Assembly (NCBI RefSeq): GCF_011752935.1
Contig: NZ_VWWO01000003.1
Coordinates: 558,001-622,000 of the forward strand
Direction: 5' to 3'
Source: Chitinophaga sp. Cy-1792
Lineage (GTDB): Bacteria; Bacteroidota; Bacteroidia; Chitinophagales; Chitinophagaceae
Length of the DNA: 64,000 nucleotides
Shown: positions 8,015-16,061 of the stretch, in pieces
Layout: each line of letters starts with the position of its first letter
How positions within the stretch are numbered: the first letter of the stretch is position 1
Program-made: the position numbers and the translations under genes
Notes under the pieces: generated by a model
The model's database searches: none
Seen by the model: only the letters and a program-made list of their open reading frames with translations
Told to the model about the DNA's origin: nothing

Positions 8015-8549
8015 CGATGAATGTAGTTTCAGTACTACTGCAGGGGTGATTTACAAAGTGGCATTCAGCGATTATTACCTTTATGACTGTGTGGATAATG
8101 AAGTGAAATGTAAAACAATCGTTCTTTCACGAGAACCTCCAAATGTCCGAGGTATGGGATGCAACTACAAAGATGAGCGGGTGTTTCCAACCATTGGTTC
8201 AATTATCATGAGGTATTTGGAAAACAACCCGGATGAAGCTGTAGTGTTTCTTTGCGATAATAGGGATAAACTCGCCAAGGCAAGATTTCGCTTATTTGAC
8301 AGGTGGTTTAATTCACAAAGGAAAATACTTACAAAATCCGATACAAATGAAAAACATCATTTAGACGATTTTTGTGCTTCTATTTTTATGAGAAGGGATA
8401 ACCTTGCAGGGCCATATTATAAGGATGCTTTCCGCTGGACCCTGGAGAGGTGCTTCCCGGAGGAAATCTGGTATCCCGTCAATGATGAGGAGTGGTTCAT
8501 GCACCAGGATGCAAATGACAATGGTGAGTTTCCCTTTCACGTAAATTAA
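7974..8549 (+). CDS. DUF6169-like cytoplasmic protein, second gene of cassette 2
   Basis: A 191-residue protein with no signal peptide or membrane segment. The centre, with IIMRYLENNPDEAVVFLCDN and then ARFRLFDRWF, recalls the small Bacteroidota family DUF6169, which has no established function; this assignment is from memory and tentative. The C-terminal third is rich in tryptophan and acidic residues. It overlaps the 75-residue gene by 41 bases. The start shown is the first Met; a later start is possible. A terminator follows directly. Confidence 0.55.
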   Translation: MKPWMLYAVECTSDDECSFSTTAGVIYKVAFSDYYLYDCVDNEVKCKTIVLSREPPNVRGMGCNYKDERVFPTIGSIIMRYLENNPDEAVVFLCDNRDKLAKARFRLFDRWFNSQRKILTKSDTNEKHHLDDFCASIFMRRDNLAGPYYKDAFRWTLERCFPEEIWYPVNDEEWFMHQDANDNGEFPFHVN

Positions 8550-8566
8550 CACAACGATACCCCACA

Positions 8567-8603
8567 AAAAAAGCGGTCTCTACTCAGTAGCGACCGCTTT
8601 TTT
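8567..8603. terminator. Terminator after cassette 2
   Basis: Stem A6GCGGTC (8567-8578) with GACCGCT6 (8592-8603); inner pairs TACT/AGTA extend it. It has poly-A on one flank and poly-T on the other, so it can serve both the plus-strand cassette and the minus-strand gene at 8620. Confidence 0.8.
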
Positions 8604-8619
8604 ATCTATATAAAAAAAA

Positions 8620-9354
8620 TTACATCTTATAGTTCAGTGGAATAAAGAAGTTCCATTTTTCTTTCAGTTTCCCTTCTTCAAATAATTCGAAGTTAAACCA
8701 GCCGGCATGGAGGAAGATGGCTTTTTCCAGGATCAGAGAGGCGAGTTTTACATGCTCGATTTCAAAGAGGAAGGTGCCACCTGCTTCGTAGAACTTAATA
8801 CTGTAGTGCTTTTTAGGGGCATCCGGCAGTTTGATGTTCACGTTACCATCGGCGGTGGTATATACGAAATTGGAAGGGTGCCATACGATACGTTCCGGCT
8901 CCTTGTTTTCCTGCTCTTTGCCACGAAGGCCGCGGGCTGCGTCCTTAATATCTGCATACTGGAGCTTCTGGTCGGCACGGATGGTGCTGTCGCTCAGTGC
9001 CAGTATGGTTTTACTGTACAGGAAACGGCCATTATTGAAGAGAATGAACAGGCGATAGTAGTTGGTACCTGGCAATGGTTTATTATCCTGGTAATTGTTT
9101 CGCTGCTGATTCGGATCTTTTACATATCCGATGGTATTAAAATTCAATACGCTGTCCAGCGAGCGCTGAACCCCTATTTCTTTAACGTCGCGGAAGCCGG
9201 AAATAAATTCCAGCGATATTTTGCCGGTTTTGATTACCGCAGAAAACTCTGGTAGTACAGGCAATCTGATGCCTGATTCGTCCTGCGCGCTTACATTCAA
9301 AGCTGTTAAAATAAATATCCCGATTGCAACAGAAAATCGCACGATCTGCTTCAT
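8620..9354 (-). CDS. Exported protein of unknown function
   Basis: A 244-residue protein with a signal peptide (about residues 5-23, VSAQ). Two beta-rich segments follow; TNYYRLFILFNNGRFLYSK is like the strands of fibronectin-type or sorting-type beta-sandwich domains found in Bacteroidota exported proteins (the GTNYYRL phrase is typical of those). A charged linker (RGLRGKEQENKEPERI) joins them. There is no recognisable catalytic motif. It is transcribed alone, with a good TATTTTTG -7 element upstream. Function unknown. Confidence 0.65.
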   Translation of the reverse strand: MKQIVRFSVAIGIFILTALNVSAQDESGIRLPVLPEFSAVIKTGKISLEFISGFRDVKEIGVQRSLDSVLNFNTIGYVKDPNQQRNNYQDNKPLPGTNYYRLFILFNNGRFLYSKTILALSDSTIRADQKLQYADIKDAARGLRGKEQENKEPERIVWHPSNFVYTTADGNVNIKLPDAPKKHYSIKFYEAGGTFLFEIEHVKLASLILEKAIFLHAGWFNFELFEEGKLKEKWNFFIPLNYKM

Positions 9355-9384
9355 ACTTGTTATACCCTATCTCTTATAAGTTGG

Positions 9385-9392
9385 CAAAAATA
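9385..9392 (-). promoter_or_regulatory. -7 element for the 8620-9354 gene
   Basis: TATTTTTG read on the minus strand matches TAnnTTTG and lies about 31 bases before the start codon. A -33 TTG at the right spacing is not evident. Confidence 0.45.
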
Positions 9393-9421
9393 CACTAGTC
9401 GTCAAATATAACGAACTGTTT

Positions 9422-10321
9422 TTAAAATGATAAACGTCCGGGAGGTTGGGAGCGGTTGCCCTGGAGTCCGCCGGTATGTATCATTAAAATACGGCTGTTG
9501 TCCGGAAAGTATTGCTGGTTGAGTAATTCAGCACAAGCCATCAAGGTCTTTCCGGTATAAATGACGTCTGTAGGAATGCCAGTTTCTAAGAAAAATTTAT
9601 TCATGAACGTGATTAAGTCCTCATTTATTTTACCGTAGCCTCCACCGTGATGGGTGGTGTCCAGTTCCCAGGTGGCGGCAGGTGCCTGCCTTAGCAGCGA
9701 CCGGATCTCTGTTTCCAGGTAGGATGCACCTTTCAGCACGGATACGGCGATGACATGCTGTCCGGCCGTAGCTGCATTGATAATACCGGCTACGGTGGTG
9801 CCGGTACCACAGGCACAGATAATGTGGGTATAGCTGCTGGCCGGACATAGCTGCAGAATTTCTTCACAACCCTTTGCGCCGGCGGCATTATGCCCCCCTT
9901 CGGGTATAACATAGCCTTCCTGCAGCAGTTGCTGGTGCAGGGGATGGCCGGGCTGTTGCATGTCCCTGTAGGTGCTTCGGCTGATAAATCGCAGTTCCAT
10001 GCCGTTGGCGGCTGCCATGGCCATGGTGGCGTTGGTGTCTGCACTAATTTCTTCTCCACGGATAATACCAACGGCGGTAAGCCCCGCATCGCGGCAGGCG
10101 GCGGCGGTAGCGGCAATATGATTGGAGAATGCCCCGCCAAAGGTGATGATCGTCTGTTGGCCAGCCTCTTTTGCCGCCAGCAGATTGTATTTCAGCTTAA
10201 ACCATTTATTGCCGGAGATCTCCATATGCAGCTTGTCCAGCCGGAGTATGTCCAGGTGAACAGAGGAGGGAAGCCAGGAAGGCTGTACCGGCTCAATGGT
10301 TATTTTGCTGTAATCAGGCAT
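9422..10321 (-). CDS. PLP-dependent ACC deaminase / D-cysteine desulfhydrase family enzyme
   Basis: A 299-residue fold-type II PLP enzyme. SGNKWFKLKYNLL (residues 36-48) corresponds to the PLP-lysine motif of this family, with Lys39 the expected Schiff-base residue. TFGGAFSNHIAATAAA binds the substrate carboxylate and CGTGTTVAGI the PLP phosphate. Family members either deaminate 1-aminocyclopropane-1-carboxylate or desulfhydrate D-cysteine; the sequence alone does not decide, and the Bacteroidota versions are usually annotated only at family level. Single-gene unit. Confidence 0.8.
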   Translation of the reverse strand: MPDYSKITIEPVQPSWLPSSVHLDILRLDKLHMEISGNKWFKLKYNLLAAKEAGQQTIITFGGAFSNHIAATAAACRDAGLTAVGIIRGEEISADTNATMAMAAANGMELRFISRSTYRDMQQPGHPLHQQLLQEGYVIPEGGHNAAGAKGCEEILQLCPASSYTHIICACGTGTTVAGIINAATAGQHVIAVSVLKGASYLETEIRSLLRQAPAATWELDTTHHGGGYGKINEDLITFMNKFFLETGIPTDVIYTGKTLMACAELLNQQYFPDNSRILMIHTGGLQGNRSQPPGRLSF

Positions 10322-10349
10322 GGCTGCGAAAATAAGGCATTAAAAAGAG

Positions 10350-10388
10350 ACGGGCGCAATGGTCATAAAAAGATGCCATTGCGCCCGT
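10350..10388. terminator. Hairpin after the GH29 gene
   Basis: Perfect 13-bp GC-rich stem (10350-10362 with 10376-10388), located just past the GH29 stop on the minus strand and before the start of the PLP enzyme gene. Confidence 0.65.
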
Positions 10389-10417
10389 ATTATAAAGTTA
10401 GCTTGATAAGCTGTTGA

Positions 10418-11758
10418 TTATTCTCCGGTCAGGAACCCGCCTTTGCCGCGGTAAAGTTTTACTGGTTTGTCCAGTTTTACTTTCAGTACGGTGACATATT
10501 TGTCTTGTACTGCTTCAGGTACGTCGATGTAAACGAGTCCTGGTACAGGGCTCCAGGAGATTTTGCCTACTACTTTGTGGCTAAGTTTGGTACCGTTGCC
10601 GACAACAGAGACATCCTGGATTTTATTGTCGAGGCCTTTTATCATTACCTGGCCGCTGGTTTTCGCCGGGAGGAACAGGTAAAGGGTGGAGGAGTCTTTA
10701 GACAGGGTGGTAGGGCCATAGAAGTGGCCTTGCGGGATACCGCCGATGGTGTTGAATACAGCTTCGCCGTTTTTCTTGTTCCAGGCGCCGAGTTCTTTGA
10801 GCACGTTCACTTCTTCTGCCGGGATGGTACCATCCGCTTTAGGGCCGATGTCGAGGAGGAGGTTACCGCCATTGCTGACAGCATCTACGAAGATGGTAAT
10901 GATTTCGTAGGGTGTTTTCCAGTTGGTATCCTGTGGCTGCCATCCCCAGTTGTTGTTGATGGTCATGCAGAGTTCCCACCAGTTGTAGTGCGGGCGGGTA
11001 ACCGGGAAGTTCTGTTCCGGGGTATCGTAGTCGCCATAGCCTTGCAGGCGTCCGTTGATGATGGTGTTGGGGTTATGTGTCAACAGCATGTTGCGCATTT
11101 TCTGCGCTTCCCACTCATCAGCACTGTGTTCCCAGTCGCCATCGAACCACCAGAGGTCGGGGTTGAAGTTATTCATCACTTCCGCCATCTGACCTTCGTA
11201 GAACTGGAGGAATTTCTGCCATCTGGCGGGATCCTTTTTAATATCGTAGCGGCTGGAATCTTTCAGGAAACCAGGATAATTGACGTTAGACCAGTCTATT
11301 AAAGAAAAATAGGCACCACATTTGATGCTGTCGCGGCGCAAAGCGGCATAGAACGGGGTGAGGACATCTCTTTTTGCCGGTGTACTGTTTGCGACATCGA
11401 GTTTACTTAATTTGCTATCCCACAGGGCTACACCGTCGTGGTGTTTGGTAGTCATCACAGCGTATCTGGCGCCGGATTCCTTGATGAGGTCTGCCCATTC
11501 CTGGGGATTATATTTATCAGCAGTAAATCCTTTTAGCTGAGCCATATAATCAGGATAAGCTATTTTTTTGTTGTGGAAAGACCATGATTCGTCGATTCCG
11601 TTGACAGAATAGATACCCCAGTGGATAAAGATGCCGAGTTTGGCGTCTGCGAACCACTGCATTTTGTTGTGGATATCGGCTGGATTTGTTTTCTGTTGTG
11701 CGTTTGCTGCAGTAAAAAGCTGTAAGGCACAGGCACTTAGCAAGAAGAGTCTTCTCAT
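10418..11758 (-). CDS. Alpha-L-fucosidase, GH29
   Basis: A 446-residue exported glycosidase (signal peptide to about residue 20, TAANAQ). The GH29 pattern is clear: MQWFADAKLGIFIHWGIYSV, AVMTTKHHDGVALWDS, and PDLWWFDGDWE, whose first Asp (residue 206) fits the nucleophile. NGGNLLLDIGPKADG closes the catalytic barrel, followed by a small C-terminal beta domain. It removes terminal alpha-L-fucose from glycans in the periplasm or at the cell surface. The divergent neighbours encode a sugar nucleotidyltransferase and a sugar-1-kinase-like protein, so salvage of glycan-derived sugars is plausible but not shown. Confidence 0.92.
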   Translation of the reverse strand: MRRLFLLSACALQLFTAANAQQKTNPADIHNKMQWFADAKLGIFIHWGIYSVNGIDESWSFHNKKIAYPDYMAQLKGFTADKYNPQEWADLIKESGARYAVMTTKHHDGVALWDSKLSKLDVANSTPAKRDVLTPFYAALRRDSIKCGAYFSLIDWSNVNYPGFLKDSSRYDIKKDPARWQKFLQFYEGQMAEVMNNFNPDLWWFDGDWEHSADEWEAQKMRNMLLTHNPNTIINGRLQGYGDYDTPEQNFPVTRPHYNWWELCMTINNNWGWQPQDTNWKTPYEIITIFVDAVSNGGNLLLDIGPKADGTIPAEEVNVLKELGAWNKKNGEAVFNTIGGIPQGHFYGPTTLSKDSSTLYLFLPAKTSGQVMIKGLDNKIQDVSVVGNGTKLSHKVVGKISWSPVPGLVYIDVPEAVQDKYVTVLKVKLDKPVKLYRGKGGFLTGE

Positions 11759-11889
11759 TGTTCCGTTTAAATTAGTCCTAAAATATCTCTTAAACTTAAA
11801 AAGAAACTGTGAAAATAGTTTTTTAGGATTAAATTTAGCGCCGATTATTTAGGATAAATAATTGAAAATTATAAAACTAATATTCACAA

Positions 11890-12792
11890 ATGCAACCGAC
11901 TTTATTGATTTTGGCGGCCGGTATGGCCAGTCGTTATGGCAGTTTGAAGCAAATCCAGCAATTTGGCCCCAGCGGTGAAACTATCATCGATTACTCTATT
12001 TACGACGCTATCCGCGCCGGTTTTGGAAAGATTGTATTTATCATCCGCGAGAATTTCGCAGCGGAGTTTAAAGAAATCTTTGAACCTAAGCTGAAAGGTC
12101 GGGTAGCTACGGATTATGTTTACCAGGAAATGGATGCCTTTGTTGGCGACCACCAGGTACCTGCCGACAGAACTAAGCCATGGGGTACTGCACATGCGAT
12201 TTTATGCGCCAAAAATGCGATCAATGAGCCGTTTGCAGTTATCAATGCAGACGACTTTTATGGCGCTGATTCATTTGTAAAAATGGCGGCATTCCTGAAT
12301 GGCGAATGCAAATCAGATATCTACAGCGTTGTAGGTTATGAGCTGGGTAAAACAATTTCTGAGCATGGCTCTGTATCCCGCGGCGTATGTGCGGTGGATG
12401 GTGCAGGTTTCCTGTCAGCAATTAACGAGCGTACAAAAATTTATACTGATAATGGCCAGATCGTTTACGAAGAAGCAGATGGAAGCAAACATCCGCTGTC
12501 TCCGGAAACACCGGTTTCTATGAACTTCTGGGGCTTTGATCCTAGTGTGTTCGAGCTGAGCCAGGATTTATTCAATGAATTCCTGGATAAAAACCTCGGC
12601 AATCCAAAGGCAGAATTCTTTATTCCTATTGTTGCCGACGAGTTTATCCGTCGTAATAAAGGGAAAGTGAAAGTGCTGCCTACCAGTTCTCAGTGGTTTG
12701 GTGTAACCTACAAAGAGGATGCACCAGGCGTACAGGCGAGCCTGTCTGAGCTGGTTGCGAAAGGAGCATATCCCAACAATTTATGGAAATAA
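11890..12792 (+). CDS. Sugar-1-phosphate nucleotidyltransferase family protein
   Basis: A 300-residue NTP-transferase fold. The N-terminal LILAAGMASRYGSLKQIQ is the nucleotide-binding signature (the usual G-x-G-T/S-R-M loop appears as GMASRYG), and NADDFYG carries the metal-binding Asp pair found in place of the common GD. It overlaps the following kinase gene by one base (TAATG), a sign of tight co-expression. Together they could phosphorylate a free sugar at C1 and then activate it to an NDP-sugar. The sugar is unknown. The reversed strand start lies just after a divergent promoter region shared with GH29. Confidence 0.8.
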   Translation: MQPTLLILAAGMASRYGSLKQIQQFGPSGETIIDYSIYDAIRAGFGKIVFIIRENFAAEFKEIFEPKLKGRVATDYVYQEMDAFVGDHQVPADRTKPWGTAHAILCAKNAINEPFAVINADDFYGADSFVKMAAFLNGECKSDIYSVVGYELGKTISEHGSVSRGVCAVDGAGFLSAINERTKIYTDNGQIVYEEADGSKHPLSPETPVSMNFWGFDPSVFELSQDLFNEFLDKNLGNPKAEFFIPIVADEFIRRNKGKVKVLPTSSQWFGVTYKEDAPGVQASLSELVAKGAYPNNLWK

Positions 12793-13874
12793 TGCCCAAC
12801 AAAATGATCCTTCAGGCTTTTGGACTTGAGCCTGAAGGATTAAATGTCCGAAGATTCGGATCTGGACACATCAACAACACTTTTCTGCTGGAAAAGAAGG
12901 ACGATGGAAGCAAATACGTTCTGCAAAAAATCAATGTGAATGTATTCAGGGAACCAGGTATTATTGCCGCTAACCAAAGAATGGCAGCAGATTATCTGGC
13001 CGCAAATCATCCGGGGTATCTGTTTATCACGCCCATTCCCACAACAACAGGTGATGAGCTTTATGTGATCGACAACGAATACTGGCGTATGATCCCCTTC
13101 ATTGCCGACTCAGTAACGGTAGATCAGGCTGATAACCCAAAGCAGGCTTACGAAGCCGCCAGGCAGTTCGGGCGGATGGCCAGTTACCTTTCGGGAATCG
13201 ATCTGAAGCCGTTTAAAGCCTCTATTCCGAATTTCCACAATCTGACCTTGCGTTATGCCGCCTTTCAGGAAGCTATCCGCAACGCCGACGAAGAAAGGAA
13301 ATCAGCAGCAGAAGAGATGATTGAAGAATTCCTCCGCTATTCAGACATTGCAGTGACGTATGAACAGCTGAAAACAAACCCGGAATTCAGGGACCACCTG
13401 ATGCACCACGATACCAAAATCAATAACGTATTGCTGAATAAGGATACTTTCGAAGGTATATGTGTTTGCGACCTGGATACACTGATGCCCGGTAAAATTA
13501 TCTCCGACCTTGGCGACATGATCAGAACTTATGTTTGCCCGGTATCAGAAGAAGAAAAAGATTTCAGCCTTATCGTTATCCGCGATGACTATTTCGAAGC
13601 CCTCATGCAGGGATACCTCGAAGAAATGGGCGGAACTTTAACCAAAGTAGAAAAGGAGCAGCTGCTCTTCTCTGGAAAGTTCATGATCTACATGCAAGGT
13701 ATACGCTTCCTGACCGATTACTTAAATGGAGATGTGTATTACCCGATCAAGTATCCAACTCATAATTTTGATCGCGCTAAAAATCAGCTGACACTACTAC
13801 AGCGATTGATCGAAAAACAAGATGTATTGCAGGCTATCATCGACAAATGCCTGCACGTCAGTGAACAGGTTTAG
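12792..13874 (+). CDS. APH-family kinase, N-acetylhexosamine 1-kinase-like
   Basis: About 360 residues with the aminoglycoside/choline/homoserine kinase fold. GSGHINNTFLL forms the nucleotide loop, HHDTKINNVLL is the catalytic HxDxKxxN block and CDLDTLMPG holds the metal-binding Asp. The family includes NahK, which makes N-acetylhexosamine 1-phosphate; the directly coupled nucleotidyltransferase supports a sugar-kinase role over antibiotic resistance. The start at 12792 gives a TAATG overlap with the upstream stop; an in-frame ATG at 12783 is the alternative. Substrate not decided by sequence. Confidence 0.75.
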   Translation: MPNKMILQAFGLEPEGLNVRRFGSGHINNTFLLEKKDDGSKYVLQKINVNVFREPGIIAANQRMAADYLAANHPGYLFITPIPTTTGDELYVIDNEYWRMIPFIADSVTVDQADNPKQAYEAARQFGRMASYLSGIDLKPFKASIPNFHNLTLRYAAFQEAIRNADEERKSAAEEMIEEFLRYSDIAVTYEQLKTNPEFRDHLMHHDTKINNVLLNKDTFEGICVCDLDTLMPGKIISDLGDMIRTYVCPVSEEEKDFSLIVIRDDYFEALMQGYLEEMGGTLTKVEKEQLLFSGKFMIYMQGIRFLTDYLNGDVYYPIKYPTHNFDRAKNQLTLLQRLIEKQDVLQAIIDKCLHVSEQV

Positions 13875-13905
13875 AAAGTGAACAAAAGAAATGAAATCAT
13901 TGAAA

Positions 13906-13934
13906 GCCGTCTCTACAAAATAGAGGCGGCTTTT
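13906..13934 (+). terminator. Terminator after the nucleotidyltransferase-kinase pair
   Basis: 10-bp stem with one G-U pair (13906-13915 with 13921-13930), then TTTT. It carries the GTCTCTA core seen in several other hairpins of this window, and could also serve the convergent Fic gene. Confidence 0.7.
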
Positions 13935-13943
13935 CTGTTGAAG

Positions 13944-15434
13944 TTAGTTTTTGAAAACGTTTTGATATGCCTGCTGCATTTTCTCCACTTCTTCGTCCGT
14001 AAGTTTAGAAAAATGACTTCTTTTATTTTTTGATAAGATGCCATTGTTTTGATGCAGAAATAATATCATATCATTGATCATTCTGTCAGGCATATCTACT
14101 ATTGATTGAATTGCTTTCTTCACATAGTCATATTGCTGGAGGAACATTAATTCGTTATACATATCTTCAGAAACTGTATCCAATAATGCCTGGCAGAGAT
14201 AGACGCATTGGTCAGTAAGATCGGGATAACGAAAGTAACCTTCCACTTCCTGTGCATTTGTAATTGTAATTTTCCCTTGTTCTTCAATGTCGTATTTAAT
14301 TCGTTGCATAAGTGGAGCAGAGTATTTTTCCAGAATACGATCGTATTGCCGTTTATGTGCCAGCATATGTGCAGATATTGGTATAATCTGTCCATGGGCA
14401 ATGATCTCATCATGTACTAAAATATCGTGTATTAAAAAACGATGAATACGGCCATTGCCATCTTCGAAAGGATGAATAAATACAAATCCAAACGCTAGAA
14501 TAGCTGCTCGTACATTAGCTGATATTCCAGCAGTTCTGTACTCAATCTGATTAAGTCCATTCATTAGGGTCGGAATCATGTCGGGCGGTGGGCAGATATA
14601 ATGCACATAAGGAATTCCTCCGGGAAGATTTTCTCCGATATAGTTCTGAAAGTCTCTAAACCCAATGGCCGCAAAGCGATTATCAACTATTGCATTTTGA
14701 AGGTTAGTTAGTAAACGTTCCTTCAATAGCTCTCCGGTTTTCTCCTCGCCTGCGCGGGATAGTAAAGCAACAAATTGCTCTATCCTGTCAGTAGTTGGCT
14801 TCTCATGCTCAATTTCATAGGATGACCGGGTTTCTTTCCTGTATAAAAAGTTGTTTGCTCTGGAAAGAATATCATGAGAAAAATTTGTATTAAGTGCTGC
14901 TATCTTTTCCGTTATACTAATGTGCATAAGAGAAGATAGTGCTTTAGTTTTTCGTACTATAGGGCAATAATCAGGTACCCCCAGTAAATTGTTATTTATG
15001 CTCCAGCGTATGTTTTTGATGGGAATACCACAAACATATCTGGATGAGTCCAATAGATCCACATAATTCACTCTTTGCGGAGTTATTGATAATATCTTTT
15101 GGGTCAGAAATTCATATAAAAAACCAATTTTTCTGGAATATTTTCCAGTTGGCGAATTCTTAATAAATTCAATTACATCTATATCCGGGATTTTTTGAAA
15201 AACTGCGTTGAGAAAATCGAGATTAATATCATCATGCTTTAATCCAAATTCCACGTGTTTCAAGACTGAGTTTTCGGATAGTCCATATTTTATTCCATAT
15301 GTCTGCTCAATATTTCCATTGATAGTGACTTCCAGGTGTTCATGACTACCTATAAATGAAGCATGAGTTAATTGATATCTATCTAAGCAAAAATGCTCTT
15401 TGATCCATTGAAAACCTATTGGTTGTACTATCAT
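13944..15434 (-). CDS. Fic-domain protein (probable AMP-transferase)
   Basis: A 496-residue cytoplasmic protein. The Fic motif is complete: HPFEDGNGRIHRF, with the catalytic His and the GNGR anion-binding loop. Fic enzymes usually transfer AMP from ATP onto target proteins. A possible class II inhibitory helix lies before the core: SSYEIEHE resembles [S/T]xxxE[G/N], but the residue after Glu is His instead of Gly or Asn, so autoinhibition may be altered. The first ~180 residues and the last ~100 (probably helical) are not recognised. The gene is AT-richer than its neighbours and stands alone, which suggests horizontal gain. No separate antitoxin gene adjoins it. Confidence 0.88.
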   Translation of the reverse strand: MIVQPIGFQWIKEHFCLDRYQLTHASFIGSHEHLEVTINGNIEQTYGIKYGLSENSVLKHVEFGLKHDDINLDFLNAVFQKIPDIDVIEFIKNSPTGKYSRKIGFLYEFLTQKILSITPQRVNYVDLLDSSRYVCGIPIKNIRWSINNNLLGVPDYCPIVRKTKALSSLMHISITEKIAALNTNFSHDILSRANNFLYRKETRSSYEIEHEKPTTDRIEQFVALLSRAGEEKTGELLKERLLTNLQNAIVDNRFAAIGFRDFQNYIGENLPGGIPYVHYICPPPDMIPTLMNGLNQIEYRTAGISANVRAAILAFGFVFIHPFEDGNGRIHRFLIHDILVHDEIIAHGQIIPISAHMLAHKRQYDRILEKYSAPLMQRIKYDIEEQGKITITNAQEVEGYFRYPDLTDQCVYLCQALLDTVSEDMYNELMFLQQYDYVKKAIQSIVDMPDRMINDMILFLHQNNGILSKNKRSHFSKLTDEEVEKMQQAYQNVFKN

Positions 15435-15446
15435 TTGATCTCTCTT

Positions 15447-15513
15447 TGCTGTAAATTAATTATTTATGCTGTAAAATGATTGTTTTTGTATAGGTAATGC
15501 TGTAAAATGATTG
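15447..15513 (-). repeat. Three direct repeats upstream of the Fic gene
   Basis: TGCTGTAAA(A/T)T(G/A)ATT occurs at 15447, 15467 and 15498, immediately upstream of the Fic start. The second and third copies agree over 16 bases. Spacings of 20 and 31 bases are near two and three helical turns, as expected for operator half-sites on one DNA face. Confidence 0.7.
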
Positions 15514-15819
15514 CTTAATTTTTAAAATGCAAACCATATTATTATAATGTATGGGAGACGATCATTTATATAAATACCTCCAAATACCGAAAATCAATGA
15601 GCGTTTTTTGCATTTATTCTTTGATATAATATTCCTGTTTTCCCCGTAAAACATCTCCCATTACCCCCAATTCCCGTCATTTCTACACAAAAAATATCCT
15701 GCTATATGTCTATCTATTTTGTGATTTGTTTAGAAATCGCCTAACTGGAGACCTTCTTTTTTGAATATTTTCAAAATCCCTTATAGCAATTAATTTTTGA
15801 CGAAATATTTGAAGCCTTG
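15514..15819. other. AT-rich intergenic stretch without a gene
   Basis: No coding frame, hairpin or repeat could be supported here. It probably holds upstream DNA of the ilv promoter and any Fic promoter. Confidence 0.5.
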
Positions 15820-15850
15820 TTGTTTTTTATTTTTTTCGCAAATACTTTTG
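15820..15850 (+). promoter_or_regulatory. ilv operon promoter
   Basis: TTG at 15820-15822, 20 bases, then TACTTTTG at 15843-15850, matching the Bacteroidota -33/-7 pattern. It would start the transcript about 25 bases before the leader peptide. Confidence 0.65.
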
Positions 15851-15881
15851 TATCGATAGAAAAAAATATCAGTAATCCTCC

Positions 15882-15998
15882 ATGTGGATATATAAAGACA
15901 ATATTAAACTTAATCACATCGTAGCACAGCTCAACTGGGCTATCACGAAGGTCGTGATTATTGTCGTTGTCATTATTAGCCACCAGTATGGAGGATAG
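15882..15998 (+). CDS. ilv leader peptide
   Basis: A 38-codon frame (ATG to TAG) starting MWIYKDNIKL and carrying KVVIIVVVII near its end: nine consecutive Val or Ile codons at 15951-15977. It lies between a promoter and a strong terminator ahead of ilvE, the layout of an amino-acid attenuator. When Val- or Ile-tRNA is scarce the ribosome would stall in the run; the GGAGGA at 15990-15995 would stay free to pair with TCCTCC at 16033-16038 in the terminator's 5' arm and keep transcription going. When translation reaches the stop codon, GGAGGA is covered and the terminator forms. The peptide itself needs no function. Confidence 0.85.
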   Translation: MWIYKDNIKLNHIVAQLNWAITKVVIIVVVIISHQYGG

Positions 15999-16028
15999 GT
16001 ACACGTGCACATAACACACTGAGATAAC

Positions 16029-16061
16029 GCCTTCCTCCGCAAAGAGGAAGGCTTTTTTTTT
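16029..16061 (+). terminator. ilv attenuator terminator
   Basis: Perfect 9-bp stem (16029-16037 with 16044-16052) followed by nine T. It sits between the Val/Ile leader and ilvE. Its 5' arm contains the TCCTCC complementary to GGAGGA at the end of the leader. Confidence 0.88.

Noticed and set aside
12783..13874. The kinase as an antibiotic-resistance phosphotransferase
   Set aside because: The APH fold is shared with sugar kinases, and the gene is coupled to a sugar nucleotidyltransferase.
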